DNA of 64,000 nucleotides from Tetrapyrgos nigripes (lineage: Eukaryota > Basidiomycota > Agaricomycetes > Agaricales > Campanellaceae): NCBI GenBank assembly GCA_013368315.1, contig JAACJM010000302.1, forward strand, positions 29,849 through 93,848, written 5' to 3'. The notes under the pieces are model-generated. The model was not told the DNA's origin. It saw nothing but the letters and a program-made list of their open reading frames with translations, and ran no database searches. The position numbers were made by a program, and so were the translations under genes. Shown here piece by piece: positions 45,841-56,882 of this stretch (position 1 is its first letter; every line of letters starts with the position of its first letter).

Positions 45841-46856
45841 TCAGTACTTGGTATGCCCTCCTTTGGCCTTCAACACAGCCTCAATCCTTCTAGGCATGCT
45901 CCTGATCAATTTCTGACAATCTTCTTCTGTGATTTCATCCCACTTTTCAGCTGCTCTGTCCCATATTTCCCAAACTCCAGAGGGTGCTGTGTCATATCCA
46001 TTGAGCTTGTGTTTGAGGGTTGTCCAGAGGTGTTCAATGGGGTTCAGGTCAGGAGATTGAGCAGGCCAGCTCATGCAATGGATGTTGTTGTCTTCAAACC
46101 ACTTGGTGGCCAGTTTTGACTTGTGTTTAGGATCATTGTCTTGCTGAAAAATGGCCACCTCTGGATCAACACCCAAAATATCCATGCTCTCCAGAAGGTT
46201 GTTCTCCAAAATGTCCACATACTGCTCTGCATTCATCCTGCCCTCCACCTCTGCCATGTTTCCAACTCCTTCCCACCCCATACATCCCCACACCATGATA
46301 TTTCCCCTCCAAATTTGACTGTTTCCACCACATTTCTCTCTCCCAAGGATTCACCCTTCCTCCCCCACACATACTGCTGTCCATCTGACCCATATCGATT
46401 GATTTTAGTCTCATCTGACCAAATAACCCTTTTCCAGTCATCCACAGTCCAGTTTCTGTACTTCTGTGCAAAGTTTAAACGAGCCTTCCTGTGAGCTGCA
46501 GTGAGTTTGGGCTTCTTCTTCGTTTTAGATGTGTCCACATCATGCCTGAGAAGGGAATTTCGAATGGTTTGGGTGGAGACAGGTTGGTCAAGGAGGGGAT
46601 TGATGTTTCTGGCCACTTCTGTAGCATTTTCAGCTTTGCCAGTGTTGATTTGTTGGATAGCAGCACGTTCATCAGTGGTAGACAGCTTTCTAGGACGCCC
46701 TGCTTGATGGTTCTCCTTGTCAGGATACATCTCTTTGGCCAGAGAAGCAATCTTTGACTTGGATACCCCAGTTTTAGCAGAGATTTCCCTGGATGAAGCA
46801 GAAGTTTGGAGGAGAGAGAGGATATTGTCTTTCTGGGTGGATGTGATGGGTCTCAT
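45841..46856 (-). pseudogene. Tc1/mariner transposase with one frameshift
   Basis: Cut-and-paste transposase acting on the element's own ends. Begins at the ATG at 46856 with a helix-turn-helix (SSREISAKTGVSKSKIASLA), then the basic GRPRKLS hinge. The catalytic triad is seen as WSDETKI (D), QQDNDPKHKS (D) and NPIEHLW (E), with 34 residues between the second D and the E. Near 46,297, at the KFGG-NIMVWG block, a single base (one G of a G run) is missing, so the two halves lie in different frames; otherwise the gene is intact to the TGA at 45841-45843. About 338 aa if read through, normal for Tc1. Confidence 0.9.
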
Positions 46857-47016
46857 GATTTGATGAGGGCTATAGAACAACTGGATGCCCTTATATATGG
46901 TCCAGCTGGCAGCTATGATATCATTATGATGTAGCCATTGCATCATTGTACAACTCCACTTATGATGTCATCTATGAGACATCACATAGTTACAATACTG
47001 ATTTTGAAGTGGCAAC

Positions 47017-47226
47017 TCAAAAAATTGTCCAAATGACATACCATTTTAAATCAATCATATCTCCATGAGTTTTGAGCCAAATAGGACAAATAAAACAGAT
47101 TATTGTAGCTCTTATCAAGGGCGTTCTTCCCATCACTGACCACATTTCAATATCTCTACTCAGTATTGCTTAAATTGGCAATCTTTCCAAAAATGCGAAA
47201 CATGTGGACAATTTTTTGACCCACTG
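47017..47226 (-). repeat. Tc1 right terminal inverted repeat, 210 bp
   Basis: Pairs with 45601-45810. Inner 14-mer at 47017-47030, outer inverse copy at 47206-47219. Confidence 0.9.
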
Positions 47227-49792
47227 TAAGTTCAGAAAGTTGGACAGGTTTGGTGGGTTTGTTGCTTTCTTCTGTTTCAGATGATAAGACTCGTGGAAAC
47301 CATTTCTCTATGAAGAGTGCTTGTGGACTAACAAAAAGTGAATTGTCACGTCTCATGAATAACCAGGCTTTAGAACCTTTTTCGTAACCAATGAAGATCA
47401 TTAATTCCGATTTTGGGGAGAGTTTGTTTACTCTTTTCTTTTCTGGGATGAATACATATGCAGTGCATCCCCAAGAACAGAAATATGATACATCTGGTTT
47501 CCTTTTGTACCACAATTCAAAAGGTGTTTTCCAATTGAGTCATTTTGTTGGTGTGCGACATGCTACAAAAGTAGCTGTACCAAGAAGGAGGTCCATTTGC
47601 ATGATGGCGTTGAGTGTTCTAATTATTCTCTCAGCACAACCATTTTGTTCATGTATGTATGGAGCCGACTTTTGTCTTCTAATTCCTTTTTCAGCAAGAA
47701 AGTTGTCAAAATCTTCGTTCATGAATTCTGTTCCCAAATCTGATCGTAAAGTCTTTAGTTTTTTGCCAGTAGACTGTTCTGCCCAGGCAACATACATCTT
47801 GAAAGACTTAAAGACATCAGATTTTCTAACTAATAAAAAGGTAACAGGGAAAGAACTAAAATCATCTAGAAAGACGACGAAATACTCATACTTGTGATAT
47901 GATATAGATGTTTGTTGTTTCACATCTGTATGCACAAGTTGTAATACTTCAGTAGCTTGTTTTTCTGATAAAGGATAAGATTTCAATGGAGTCTTGCCTA
48001 AGGCACAGCCTTGACATACACTATGTTTAGGTACTTTAAATGGTTTTAAGCTTTTAGTATTCTCAATAATATGACTTTCCACTGCCTTTCCAGCATGATG
48101 TCATAATCAGTAAGAGTAGATGATAGATTTGCTGACTCAGGAATGATTATCTTCGATTTGAGCCAATGCAAATTGTCTTTCCGATGCATTGGTAATAATG
48201 TCATCAGAAGACTTTGATCTACTTCTTTCCAAAACTCAGACTTGCCATCCCATGAGATTTCAAAGTATCCTTCAGAAAGAATACATCCTCGAGACAACAA
48301 ACAATGTGTGCAAGTTGGTTGATAAAACACTGGGTATAATTTTATAGTATGTTTGACTCCTTCTTCATTGATGTGTTCAATAAGAACAGTTCCAACGCCT
48401 TCAAGGTAAGTTTCAGATCTTTTGTCAGCAATCTGAAGTGGAATCAGATTGGGTAGCTTATGGTAATGAGCAAAATCCATCAAATTGTTTGTAATGTGAG
48501 TCGATGCACCTGAATCTGAAACCCAACAGGTTATTTCATCAGTGATCTTACTCTTACAAATACTATTCAAAGGATACTTTTCACACGTTGAGCAATGTGC
48601 ACGAGCAACAAAACTTTGTTCACAAATAAATACAGGCACATCATTTGTATTAATAGTACAATTGTCTATAGCCACTAGGGCTGTATGAGATTCACAATAG
48701 TCTGACAACATTGAGATCTGAGGCAATTGTATGAGTGCACTATTTTTATTAGAAGTGTGAAATACTTGCCAGAAAGCCATAGTTTCGTCACCATCAATAT
48801 AGATTTCCACATCTGATTCTGAACCAAGACTAACACCATCATCATCGGCAAGATATCCAGACAAAATGGAGACGTTGATAGCATTTGCCAGAGATGAGGG
48901 ACCAGCTTCTTCTTCTAAAGGTGCATCATAGCAAGGTTTCTTCGAAGTATTTGCAGATTCATCAGGTTCCCTTTTCATATTCTCGAGGATTGGATCTGTG
49001 AACATGTGAGACATTCTGTCTTGCCACATTTTGAATGCAACACTCGGAGGAGTATAATTAAAGGAACTTTCTTCGCTATGATCCAAAGATGTAGAATCTG
49101 ATGACTCAGAAGAGGACGAACCTTGAACAGCCTTTCGCTTCCTACTTGAAGACGACGATGACACTTTGGTATGATGAATAGGTAGAGTGCGAATAAAATC
49201 GAGATATAATGATGTATCATGAAATTGAGTGTTAATTGTAACACCATTTGTGCACATAACAGATTGAGCAGGAGTAGACCAGTAAGCTCTCTCAATCAAG
49301 GAAGGAGGCTTTGAAGGAGCTGGCTCACATTTTTTAAATTGCTGTGGAATCCATTTATGGGTGTGCATCTCAGACAAAGCTTTATTCATGATATAACGGC
49401 AAAAATACTCAACCTCTTCCTCGATTTGTTTCTGAATGGGACAGATAGTTCCTTCATGATCAAACCATCGGTTTGTCATGTCTTCATCACCATTGAGATC
49501 CTCTTTTGCTCGAAGATAAGGTTCTGTATGAGTGCCATCAGAATTGTATGTATAATCCCAAACTTCAGCTAGCTTACAGGTCATTTGATGACAAGCTTCT
49601 ACTCTGAGGAAACTCTGAAAATCAACTGTCTCCTGTGCGAGTTCATTGACCATGAGTCTCTCATAATGAGTAAGAATGAAGTAACCCAAAATCGTTTGTG
49701 GTCTGACCTGATGAAAGGATTTGCCATAAAAGCGGTCACCATTAAAGGAGCATCATCATCAGAATCTGAATCAGCTTCGACTTCTGGATTAG

Positions 49793-50869
49793 CTAAATTA
49801 GCAGCACCTTTTTTGGAACCCTTCTTCTTACTGTAACAAGTTTTCTTCTTCTTATCTCCCCTTGATTCACATCACCTGTTGTAACATTATTAGAAGGTTC
49901 CTTAGGTTTGGGTTGTTTACCCTTACCCTTGTTTTGGTTCTTCTGTTTAGAAGATCCAGCCTTCTGAATGTTCCAATTGGGTGCAGAATCAAACTTTCGT
50001 CTGTCTCCAGTAATGCGGGTAAGAAGAGATGATTCTGAAGATTGACCAGTCTGTTGTTTATACTCGACAAGAATAAGTCCTTCTACATGTGCCATAGTCA
50101 GGTTCTTTGGTTCAATTGTGGCAAGTGTAAATTGGGCATAGTTTCCCCAGGATTGCAGAATGCAATCCATCAAAAAAAGAGCTCTAAACTTGTCATCAAC
50201 TGTAAATCCATAGACTTTAAGACATGTGAGAACTGCTCCCAGGGTTGCAATCTGGTTTGCAGGATCTTTCTTCTCATCAAGCGTCCAAGACATGAATTCT
50301 TTAAAGTCTAAGAACCATGATGTTGGGCCAGGAGAACTGTACTTCTTGTCTATCTTATTCCAAAGCATATTCAAGGTATAATCTCCTTTTGCTTTGGCAC
50401 AATGGTTTTCATCTATTTCTTCTTGAGTGAACTCTCCCAAACCCACATCATTTGGACGAAAGGAGGAAATATAACCCAAAGCCTGTTCATCTTTATCATC
50501 CCAAGCGCTTTGAAGCTTGTAAGTTTCAACTATTTCCTGATCGCATTTTTTAACCAAAATTTGATGTTGATTCCATTGATCATTAAAGGTTGCAATGGTA
50601 TGGTTATAAGACAATCGTTCGGATTCAGTTAAATCATTAAAAGCTTCATCAGAAATCTGTTCAAATCCTTCAGGATAAGAAGGTGCATTACCTGTTTCAG
50701 TGGGACTAGTGTTCACATAACACTTCTGGGTACCCTGAGCAATCCTGCTAAGCCCTTTGGCTTCAAGGAGGCAGGTGATAGCATAGTTCCACTGCTCATA
50801 ATTGGTGGTATTGAGCATGGGAACATTGAAGATGCTTTCAGAGTTGTTGTTAGTGTTGTTGGAAGACAT
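49793..50869 (-). CDS. Copia gag-like protein
   Basis: Starts at the ATG at 50869 (M-S-S-N-N-T-N-N-N) with the gag N-terminal pattern FNVPMLNTTNYEQWNYAITC. A helical capsid-like region follows (NMLWNKIDKKY, SWFLDFKEFMSW, GLILVEYKQQTGQ), then a Lys/Gln-rich basic tail. The frame ends near the place where the next frame carries TCYSKKKGSKKG, so a frameshift probably separates it from the rest of gag-pol. Needed for packaging of the retrotransposon RNA. Confidence 0.8.
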   Translation of the reverse strand: MSSNNTNNNSESIFNVPMLNTTNYEQWNYAITCLLEAKGLSRIAQGTQKCYVNTSPTETGNAPSYPEGFEQISDEAFNDLTESERLSYNHTIATFNDQWNQHQILVKKCDQEIVETYKLQSAWDDKDEQALGYISSFRPNDVGLGEFTQEEIDENHCAKAKGDYTLNMLWNKIDKKYSSPGPTSWFLDFKEFMSWTLDEKKDPANQIATLGAVLTCLKVYGFTVDDKFRALFLMDCILQSWGNYAQFTLATIEPKNLTMAHVEGLILVEYKQQTGQSSESSLLTRITGDRRKFDSAPNWNIQKAGSSKQKNQNKGKGKQPKPKEPSNNVTTGDVNQGEIRRRKLVTVRRRVPKKVLLI

Positions 50870-51679
50870 GTTGATCTATGAAGCATCAATCAGTAAAGAT
50901 GTGCATTCAATAGGTCACAAGTACCAAGGAACATTGAAGGGTCTAATACAACCACAATAATTCCTTCTCCTTTCTAAGCAAATGCCCCAGACAAGGAATG
51001 TACATAATACATTTGCATTAATCAACTATATGCCAGTAGAAAACTGTTCATCAGTATGTGCACATAATGGAATCCTATATTAACTTCTTCATCAGTGCTT
51101 CTCAATCAATTTCACACTGTCAGAGACCATACTCTTGACAGAGAGCACATGATTACTCTAGAAATCGCAATATTGAGTAGTGGCACAGTACTTCCTAATG
51201 GGTGTAGAGATGCCTTAAAGCATATAGGGGAGCACTATCTAACTACTGTTTTTCTATAGATCTAGATTGGCGACTTTTATAAATGCCCCTGGCTCATCCA
51301 AATGACTACGGAGTTTTGCCTGAGTGCGAAAAACAGTCCCACACTAAAGTGGAGGCTGCAAAGCATGCCAGTCACTCTGCATACAACTATCTGTAGATCT
51401 ATAAGGGTTCCACAAATAACTGTTACAGGTATAAAGTGACTTATCTAGATCTATAATTAAACCAGCAAAGAGTGCCTAATGTGACTCTAAACTGAACCCT
51501 GGTTATATATTTTACCAGGCAATATAGATGAAGAAGGAGATAAAGCGAAACATCAATCCACCAACTGCACAACATCGAGTCCGACAGCCTACTCAGTGAT
51601 GAGCTTGCCATTGACCTCGACAATGCGATCCATCTTGACAACGGTAGTTGTATGGGACAAGACCAAACGTCGATGGCCC
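50870..51679. other. Copia 5' leader
   Basis: About 810 nt between primer-binding site and gag ATG, no conserved ORF. Probably carries packaging and translation-control sequences of the element RNA. Confidence 0.6.
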
Positions 51680-51681
51680 TC

Positions 51682-51694
51682 GGGGCCCATAACC
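51682..51694 (-). other. Copia primer-binding site (half-tRNA type)
   Basis: The minus strand reads GGTTATGGGCCCC directly after the 5' LTR. This is the complement of the anticodon arm of initiator Met tRNA (GGGCCCAUAACC), the internal priming site known from Drosophila copia and Ty5, not the tRNA 3' end. Confidence 0.75.
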
Positions 51695-52094
51695 TAATGA
51701 AGCAGCAACTACTTAGCGTAGGGTGACCAGTCAACAGAACTCACAAAGTAGAGTGCTGAGTAGAAAGCTAGTAGAGCTTAGATGCGAGTTGCTTGAAGAG
51801 CAGATAGAACTGGATATTGTTCTGTAGTAACTACGACTTTACAGAGATCTTTTATACTAGATAAAGAGTATGTAATTACTAATATCTACATCATCCATGG
51901 ACATACCTAGAGACTAAGAGGATATTGCCATTGGCCATATTGCTATCTACAGAGATATCACTACATAGTAAGAGATAAGAGTAATGTCTGGAGAATGTCC
52001 TGGAGGACTAGCCATACTTATAACTACATAGAAGTTTCATAATAACTCCATATAGAATCATAGTTACTATACATGGAAGGTATATAGTTCAACA
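51695..52094 (-). repeat. Copia 5' LTR
   Basis: Partner of 42640-43039; would hold the promoter for the element. Flanked outside by CCATG. Confidence 0.9.
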
Positions 52095-52266
52095 CCATGG
52101 CAGGTATTTAGGTCAGGAACTTACATAGCCAACTCAATAATGTCAAATTGTGTTTGATGGTGCACTACCAAGTGAGTGTGGGACAAGGATGAGAGTGGAG
52201 AATTGAGAGAAAAAAGTGGGTGAATGAGATGTGGAGATAATAATAGGTGCAGCTGTAGCAGTGTTA

Positions 52267-54359
52267 TCAAGGGGGTATATAGATGAGTTTAGAGTAGAAG
52301 ATCTCAAGAATGTTGTATACAAACTTTGCTACAATATCAATGCTATCATAGTGAAAGATGATTTTGCATAGGAAGTGTAATGTGTTGTGAGCAGGTAGAT
52401 CAGAATGAAAGGGGGATAAGCATGTGATTGTTGATTGACAGATGTCGATAACCTCTTGGGAAAATTGACAGAGCAGGAGAGCATGTTCTGGGGATTCAAC
52501 CTCTTGTTCACATAGCTGGCAGAGATACATTTCACATGGGATTGGTGGCTGATATCTGGAGCCCCTCCTATGGAGCTCAAGTGCAAGGAGATGGTCACTG
52601 AGTAGGAGTCTTGTCAGTGCCTTTCAATGACAAGGGTCAATGACTTGGAAGTAGTGGCAGAAGTACATGACAAAGAACCTAGACTCTTCCATGGGGAGGG
52701 GTTCAAGTCAACCATGCAATAAATAAAGACGTGAAGATTTGTTGATTTCCTCTTGTAATGAATGTTTGGCATGCATAACAACATGTTTGATGATGTCACT
52801 GACCAGTTCAGGAGTAAGGGAGTTGTCGGTGGGAAGGGAAAGAGATGTGAGGGTAATAAGAATGTTAGCTAGATTGCCCAGCCAATTGGATTTCATTTGA
52901 TGGAATAGTGATAAGCAAGATTGAAGAGCAATGTGTGCATAGTGGGAGGGGTCTCTCAATAATATGTATTGGAGGTAGTGCAAGGTAAGAATGATTTGAC
53001 AATATTGAAGAGGCAGAATTGCAAGTTCCATAAACAGAGGGGCCAAAATTGAGTGGTTATTGATCCCTAAAACCCATTGAAGGTAGATCTTTTGAACATC
53101 CACAAGCTGATCAAAATCAGTTGGTCGAAGATCCAGCATGATATCACACCCATTGATGAGGTATGGGTCCACTCAAGCAGTATACAGGATCCTACCACTG
53201 ATTCAATGCTAAGGACTGCATTTGCATTTTTCTGGGCCTCTGTGGCAATGTGAGAGAAGTGAGCAGCAAAGATGTTGCGCTCTGTAGAGCAGAAGGTAAT
53301 ACCAACATATGTATGTTGCTTGGTATATTGGACAATTTCACCAGTAAGGGTAAGAATGGGTAGTAGGCCAATTAGAGGACCAAATACCATTGCCCATGAT
53401 TTGAGTCTGTTGACCACAAGAGCATTTTCACTGCACCATTTTGCAAAAGTATCAAGGTGAAACTGAAGGCCATGGCAAGAGGATGAGATAAGTACTACAT
53501 CATCAGCATGTTCAAGGTGTGAAATGACTGTCGCCATGAGGGATATATCATCAGGGTGTTCTTTGAGTGCAAAGTCATGCATATATAGTAACCATAGGGT
53601 TGGGGAGACAGGATCTCCCATGAGGACACCCATGTGTGCTTTGAATGACATGGAGCATTCACCATTGGACTCCACAACATATTCCATGTCAGTGTAGAGT
53701 CTCCATATCCAGTCAAAGAGCTTGCCAGTGAGGCCATTGTTGTGGAGCTTGAGCCATAGGAGAGTGTGTGTGACAGAGGGAAAAGTGTTGCTGATATCCA
53801 CAAATGCAAGCCATACATACTTGCCTTCAGCTCAAGACTTTTCGATCATTGTGCAAAGAACAAAAGTGTTATTGTTGGTACAGTATTTGGGGTGGAATCT
53901 GTTCTGAGATGGAGGAATGAGATTGAGATTGACAGCCCAACTGTAAATGTATTTGTGAATAGTGTAAGTGAACATTTCCAGAATACAACTCTCCAGTGAC
54001 ACAGCCCAGTAGCTGTTTGGATCTGAGGGATCCTTTCCTTTTTTGAGGATAGCAGTGATGCGGGACACCAGCAAGGCTAATGGGGAGTCGCATTCATCAA
54101 GGCATGCATTGAACAATTCAGCAAGTTTGTCATTGTCCATTTGCATGATAAGGTCTTTCCTGACATTATCAATGCCTTTTGATGATGATGAGGACTTGTT
54201 GAGATTAGCTTCAGCTTCTTCGATGTCTTCAGCAGTAACACATTGTTTGACAGAAGATAAGGGCTGTGTGACGGGGGGATGAGGTTGGCTGGGTGAACTT
54301 TCTCTGAGATGGACTCCTGATTGAAGTTTTCTGGTGGAATCAGAGAAGGGTTCATACAA
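52267..54359 (-). pseudogene. LINE reverse transcriptase and C-terminal zinc motif
   Basis: Pieces in order: 54359-53832 (thumb-preceding part with SRITAILKKGKDP and YWAVSLESC), 53801-53067 (FVDISNTFPSVTH, GVLMGDPVSPTLW, and the catalytic box HADDVVL, usually YADD), 53172-52708 and 52530-52267 with the Cys/His cluster CQLCEQEVESPEHALLLC. A frame change or stop separates each pair. Copies element RNA into DNA at the target site in intact relatives. Confidence 0.8.
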
Positions 54360-54431
54360 ACAGAGGAAACTGATGCAAGATCTGAGGCAGATAATGGGTT
54401 GTTTTTCTTAGAGCCACCTTGGAGGACCCGA

Positions 54432-56097
54432 TAATAGGTGGTTTTTGTAATTAAGCGCTAGGAACTGCACCCAAACACAAAATCGTATACAAATGTAAAT
54501 GAGACGAGTGTTCTGAGTAGTCAGAGTACTCAAACTCCCAGTTTTACTTGTACTATAAGTACTTTTGATCAGGGTTTTTCAATGAAGTTAGTGCTTAGCG
54601 CGTGACACAATAAACACAAGTTTAACACCAAGGGGATCAACTAGTCCCTAAAATCAAACACTTGTAGGCCACAGTTGCCTTAAAATCAACACTTAATAGA
54701 TCAGAAGGTCAACACAAAGATCACAGTTATAACCCCAAAGATGTTCAATTTTAAAACTCTATTATCTCCAACACAATGTTTATACTTGTAGCGAGTGCAG
54801 TTAAGTTTGTTTAGAAGCTTTGGTCCGTGTTTCACATCCTCTACTATCGCTAGCGAGATCCGATACTCTACAGTACATGGCTTGGGTAGCTACTTTTAAT
54901 ATCTGGTCCTATTATACTACTCACAGCTACAACTATACAGTTACCTATTTCTTTTCGAGGTCCACTAAAAGGTATGTAGAGAAAATATAAAACGAATCGA
55001 AAAGTCCGCTAGCGAGTTCTACCTATTTCCTCGTAAGTAAAGACTTGCTTATTAGGGTATACAGAAACTGTGCAATATTATCTAAATATTCATAGGAACT
55101 TTCTTCAGTTCCCTTTGTAAGCCGTCTGGTGTTTTCGTGTACCATCCTGGTTAGCGAGCATCGCATCTATGACTCAGAACACTCATCCTTATGCTAGGGG
55201 CGCAGGGTTTTCTTGTAGTTTCTTTATTCTGTTCGGTTCTCCTTTCCCTTTTTCTCCAATCTTGCTTTATTTGCATTCTATGTATTGCCAGCAGTCTACT
55301 ACTGAGTCCTACATACAAGTCCAGCTCTTCTGCAGTCCCGTTTGCATACTTATTCCTTCCTCAATGCTTTCAATGCCTAGCTAGACGATTACTGACGGAT
55401 TTATCCTTATCCAGAAATAACGTTACCTGTTTGGGTTGTATTCCAATCATTCGGATGTATTGCGACTTAGCACTTCTGTCCCTCATATCTCTGTGTAGAG
55501 ATGCCCGTCCACTATCCCCTCTGTACCAATGGATAGCTGAACTCTCTGGGATCCCGTACATATATACTTTGTCCTACTTTTGTCCATATGTACCTTTTAC
55601 AGATACTTAAGATTCCCTCAAAGCCATTTTAGTACTACAGGTTTTACTGATACATAGATCTAGACCTAGCATGATTGTCCACATGTCCAATCTTAGCGCT
55701 GTCTTCTCTGAGTGACCTTTCGGCCGAGGATTGTGTTGCTTACGTGTTCCTATGCCCGTGAATAGGAGCTACCTCGCATTTCACTGTCCCTTTGGATCAT
55801 GCTAGTGGTTCTAGTCGTTATAATAGGATTCGAAAGCCTTTATAGACTATTTTTATCATTTGGTGGGTCTACTATTATAACTCCCAACTCATACATATCT
55901 ATCATAGTACTTAGAATGAGTTGTTTCTCCATTCATAAGCACTTAATATTATTGTACCGTTGTTTTCATAGTTCCGCTGGGTATTAACTAGCAGTTCAGG
56001 GCTCACCCTAGTCCTCTTATTCCCTTAAAAGAACGTCAAAACTGATATTATGAACCAAAATCCAAGTATGTATACTGCGATTTTGTATGGCGTATCA
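54432..56097. repeat. 1.67-kb interspersed repeat, copy 2
   Basis: Same as 38349-40022. Inserted between the RNase H and reverse transcriptase parts of the LINE. No target duplication is visible at either edge (..GGACCCGA before, CCAAAGTTGG after). Confidence 0.85.
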
Positions 56098-56294
56098 CCA
56101 AAGTTGGTTCCAGAAAGCTGCTGAGTTGGGAGTGACTTCCTGGAGTTTTGCCAGGTTACGAGTACATAGGTGTGCAACAAAGTCGCAACCACAGTGGGAG
56201 GAGCTAGCATAAGACTGGACTTTCAGTTTTCATGTGGTCTCTTTTTCTCCCTTTGATGGTTGCTCTGGAAGGTTCATTGAGACCTTTGATATTG

Positions 56295-56882
56295 CTAGTG
56301 GGGGGGTGGTGGGTTGGGCTTTGTGGAGGGTAAGAGTGGAATGTAGTGTGATTGTGAGATTGGTTGCATGGCACCTTCTTTTGCTAGCTGATCTGCCATC
56401 TTGTTATGTGTATTCCTGTTGTGTGCTTTAACATGAGTGATGAATAATAGGGCTGTGCAGTATGCCAACCAGGCAGCGATGTCTTTGAGAATGTCTCCAT
56501 TTGGACATTTCCAGCCTGTACTGGTGTTCTTGATAGCCCAGTGGGCAATGGAGTGTATGGTGTACTCAGAGTCTGTGTGGATTGATAGAGAGCAATGCTG
56601 ATTGACTTTGCTGAGAGCGATTAGGATAGCAAGTACCTCACCGCAATTGTTGGTCTGATCACCAACAACTCTAGCTGAGCATGAGAAATCTGAACCATGA
56701 CCAGCAGACACTCCTGCTCCTGCTCTTGCTCTAGATGTTCCATTGTCAAAGCAGGAGCCATCTGTGAAAATGTACAGTGCATTGGTCTGGGTAGTGAAGA
56801 CCTCCCCATATAGTTTCCGCATTGCTTTCTCCTCATCTGGTTTTGAAGTGATAGTATCAATGAGGAGACGGTCAAGATACAA
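56295..56882 (-). pseudogene. LINE RNase H domain
   Basis: RNase H of type I with its acidic residues: YIFTDGSCFDNG (D), NCGEVLAILIAL (E), SIHTDSEYTIHS (D) and HNKMADQLAKEG (D). The ORF is open from 56882, where it overlaps the endonuclease end in another frame, to a stop at 56295. It lies between endonuclease and reverse transcriptase. Confidence 0.85.

Larger units (their letters stand above)
45601..47226 (-). mobile_element. Tc1-type transposon (DD34E), 1626 bp
   Basis: Inserted at a TA (45599-45600 and 47227-47228) inside the Copia pol gene. The ends start CAGTGGGTCAAAAAATTGTC and are nearly perfect inverses over 210 bp (45601-45810, 47017-47226). Each inverted repeat is bounded by the 14-mer TCAAAAAATTGTCC on its outer side and by the inverse of the same 14-mer on its inner side. 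One transposase gene lies between. Confidence 0.95.
43200..49689 (-). pseudogene. Copia pol: protease, integrase, RT, RNase H (broken)
   Basis: Reading on the minus strand: protease motif CWVSDSGASTHIT near 48,530. Integrase follows at 48082-47540 with the zinc-type CQGCALGK, then HTDV, RSDLGTEF and EQNGCAERI (D, D, E). Its C-terminal part is 47515-47229. After the Tc1 insert come a Ser/Pro-rich linker (45600-44900), reverse transcriptase with KPVRCCWVFNIK, ARLVAKGFSQ and the catalytic YVDD (near 44160), and RNase H with STEAEYMAL and NENRADLLTK. Breaks: frameshift near 48,060-48,080; TGA at 47540-47542 where CGA is expected; TAA at 44266-44268 within YGLK-ASLAWW where CAA is expected; frameshift near 43,560. 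About 360 residues of unknown role precede the protease. Confidence 0.9.
42640..52094 (-). mobile_element. Ty1/Copia LTR retrotransposon, 9.45 kb with an insert
   Basis: The two 400-bp LTRs (42640-43039, 51695-52094) are nearly identical, and CCATG occurs directly outside both (42635-42639, 52095-52099), a 5-bp target duplication. In coding (minus) direction the order is LTR, primer-binding site, gag, protease, integrase, reverse transcriptase, RNase H, polypurine tract, LTR, which is the Copia order. A Tc1-type transposon (45601-47226) sits between integrase and reverse transcriptase. Several frameshifts and in-frame stops mean that it cannot make a full polyprotein. Close LTR similarity suggests a fairly recent insertion. 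Confidence 0.95.

Noticed and set aside
38349..56097. The two 1.67-kb repeats as LTRs of a single 17.7-kb element
   Set aside because: No matching target duplication flanks the pair, and the LINE reading frame continues across copy 2, so copy 2 is an insertion of its own.
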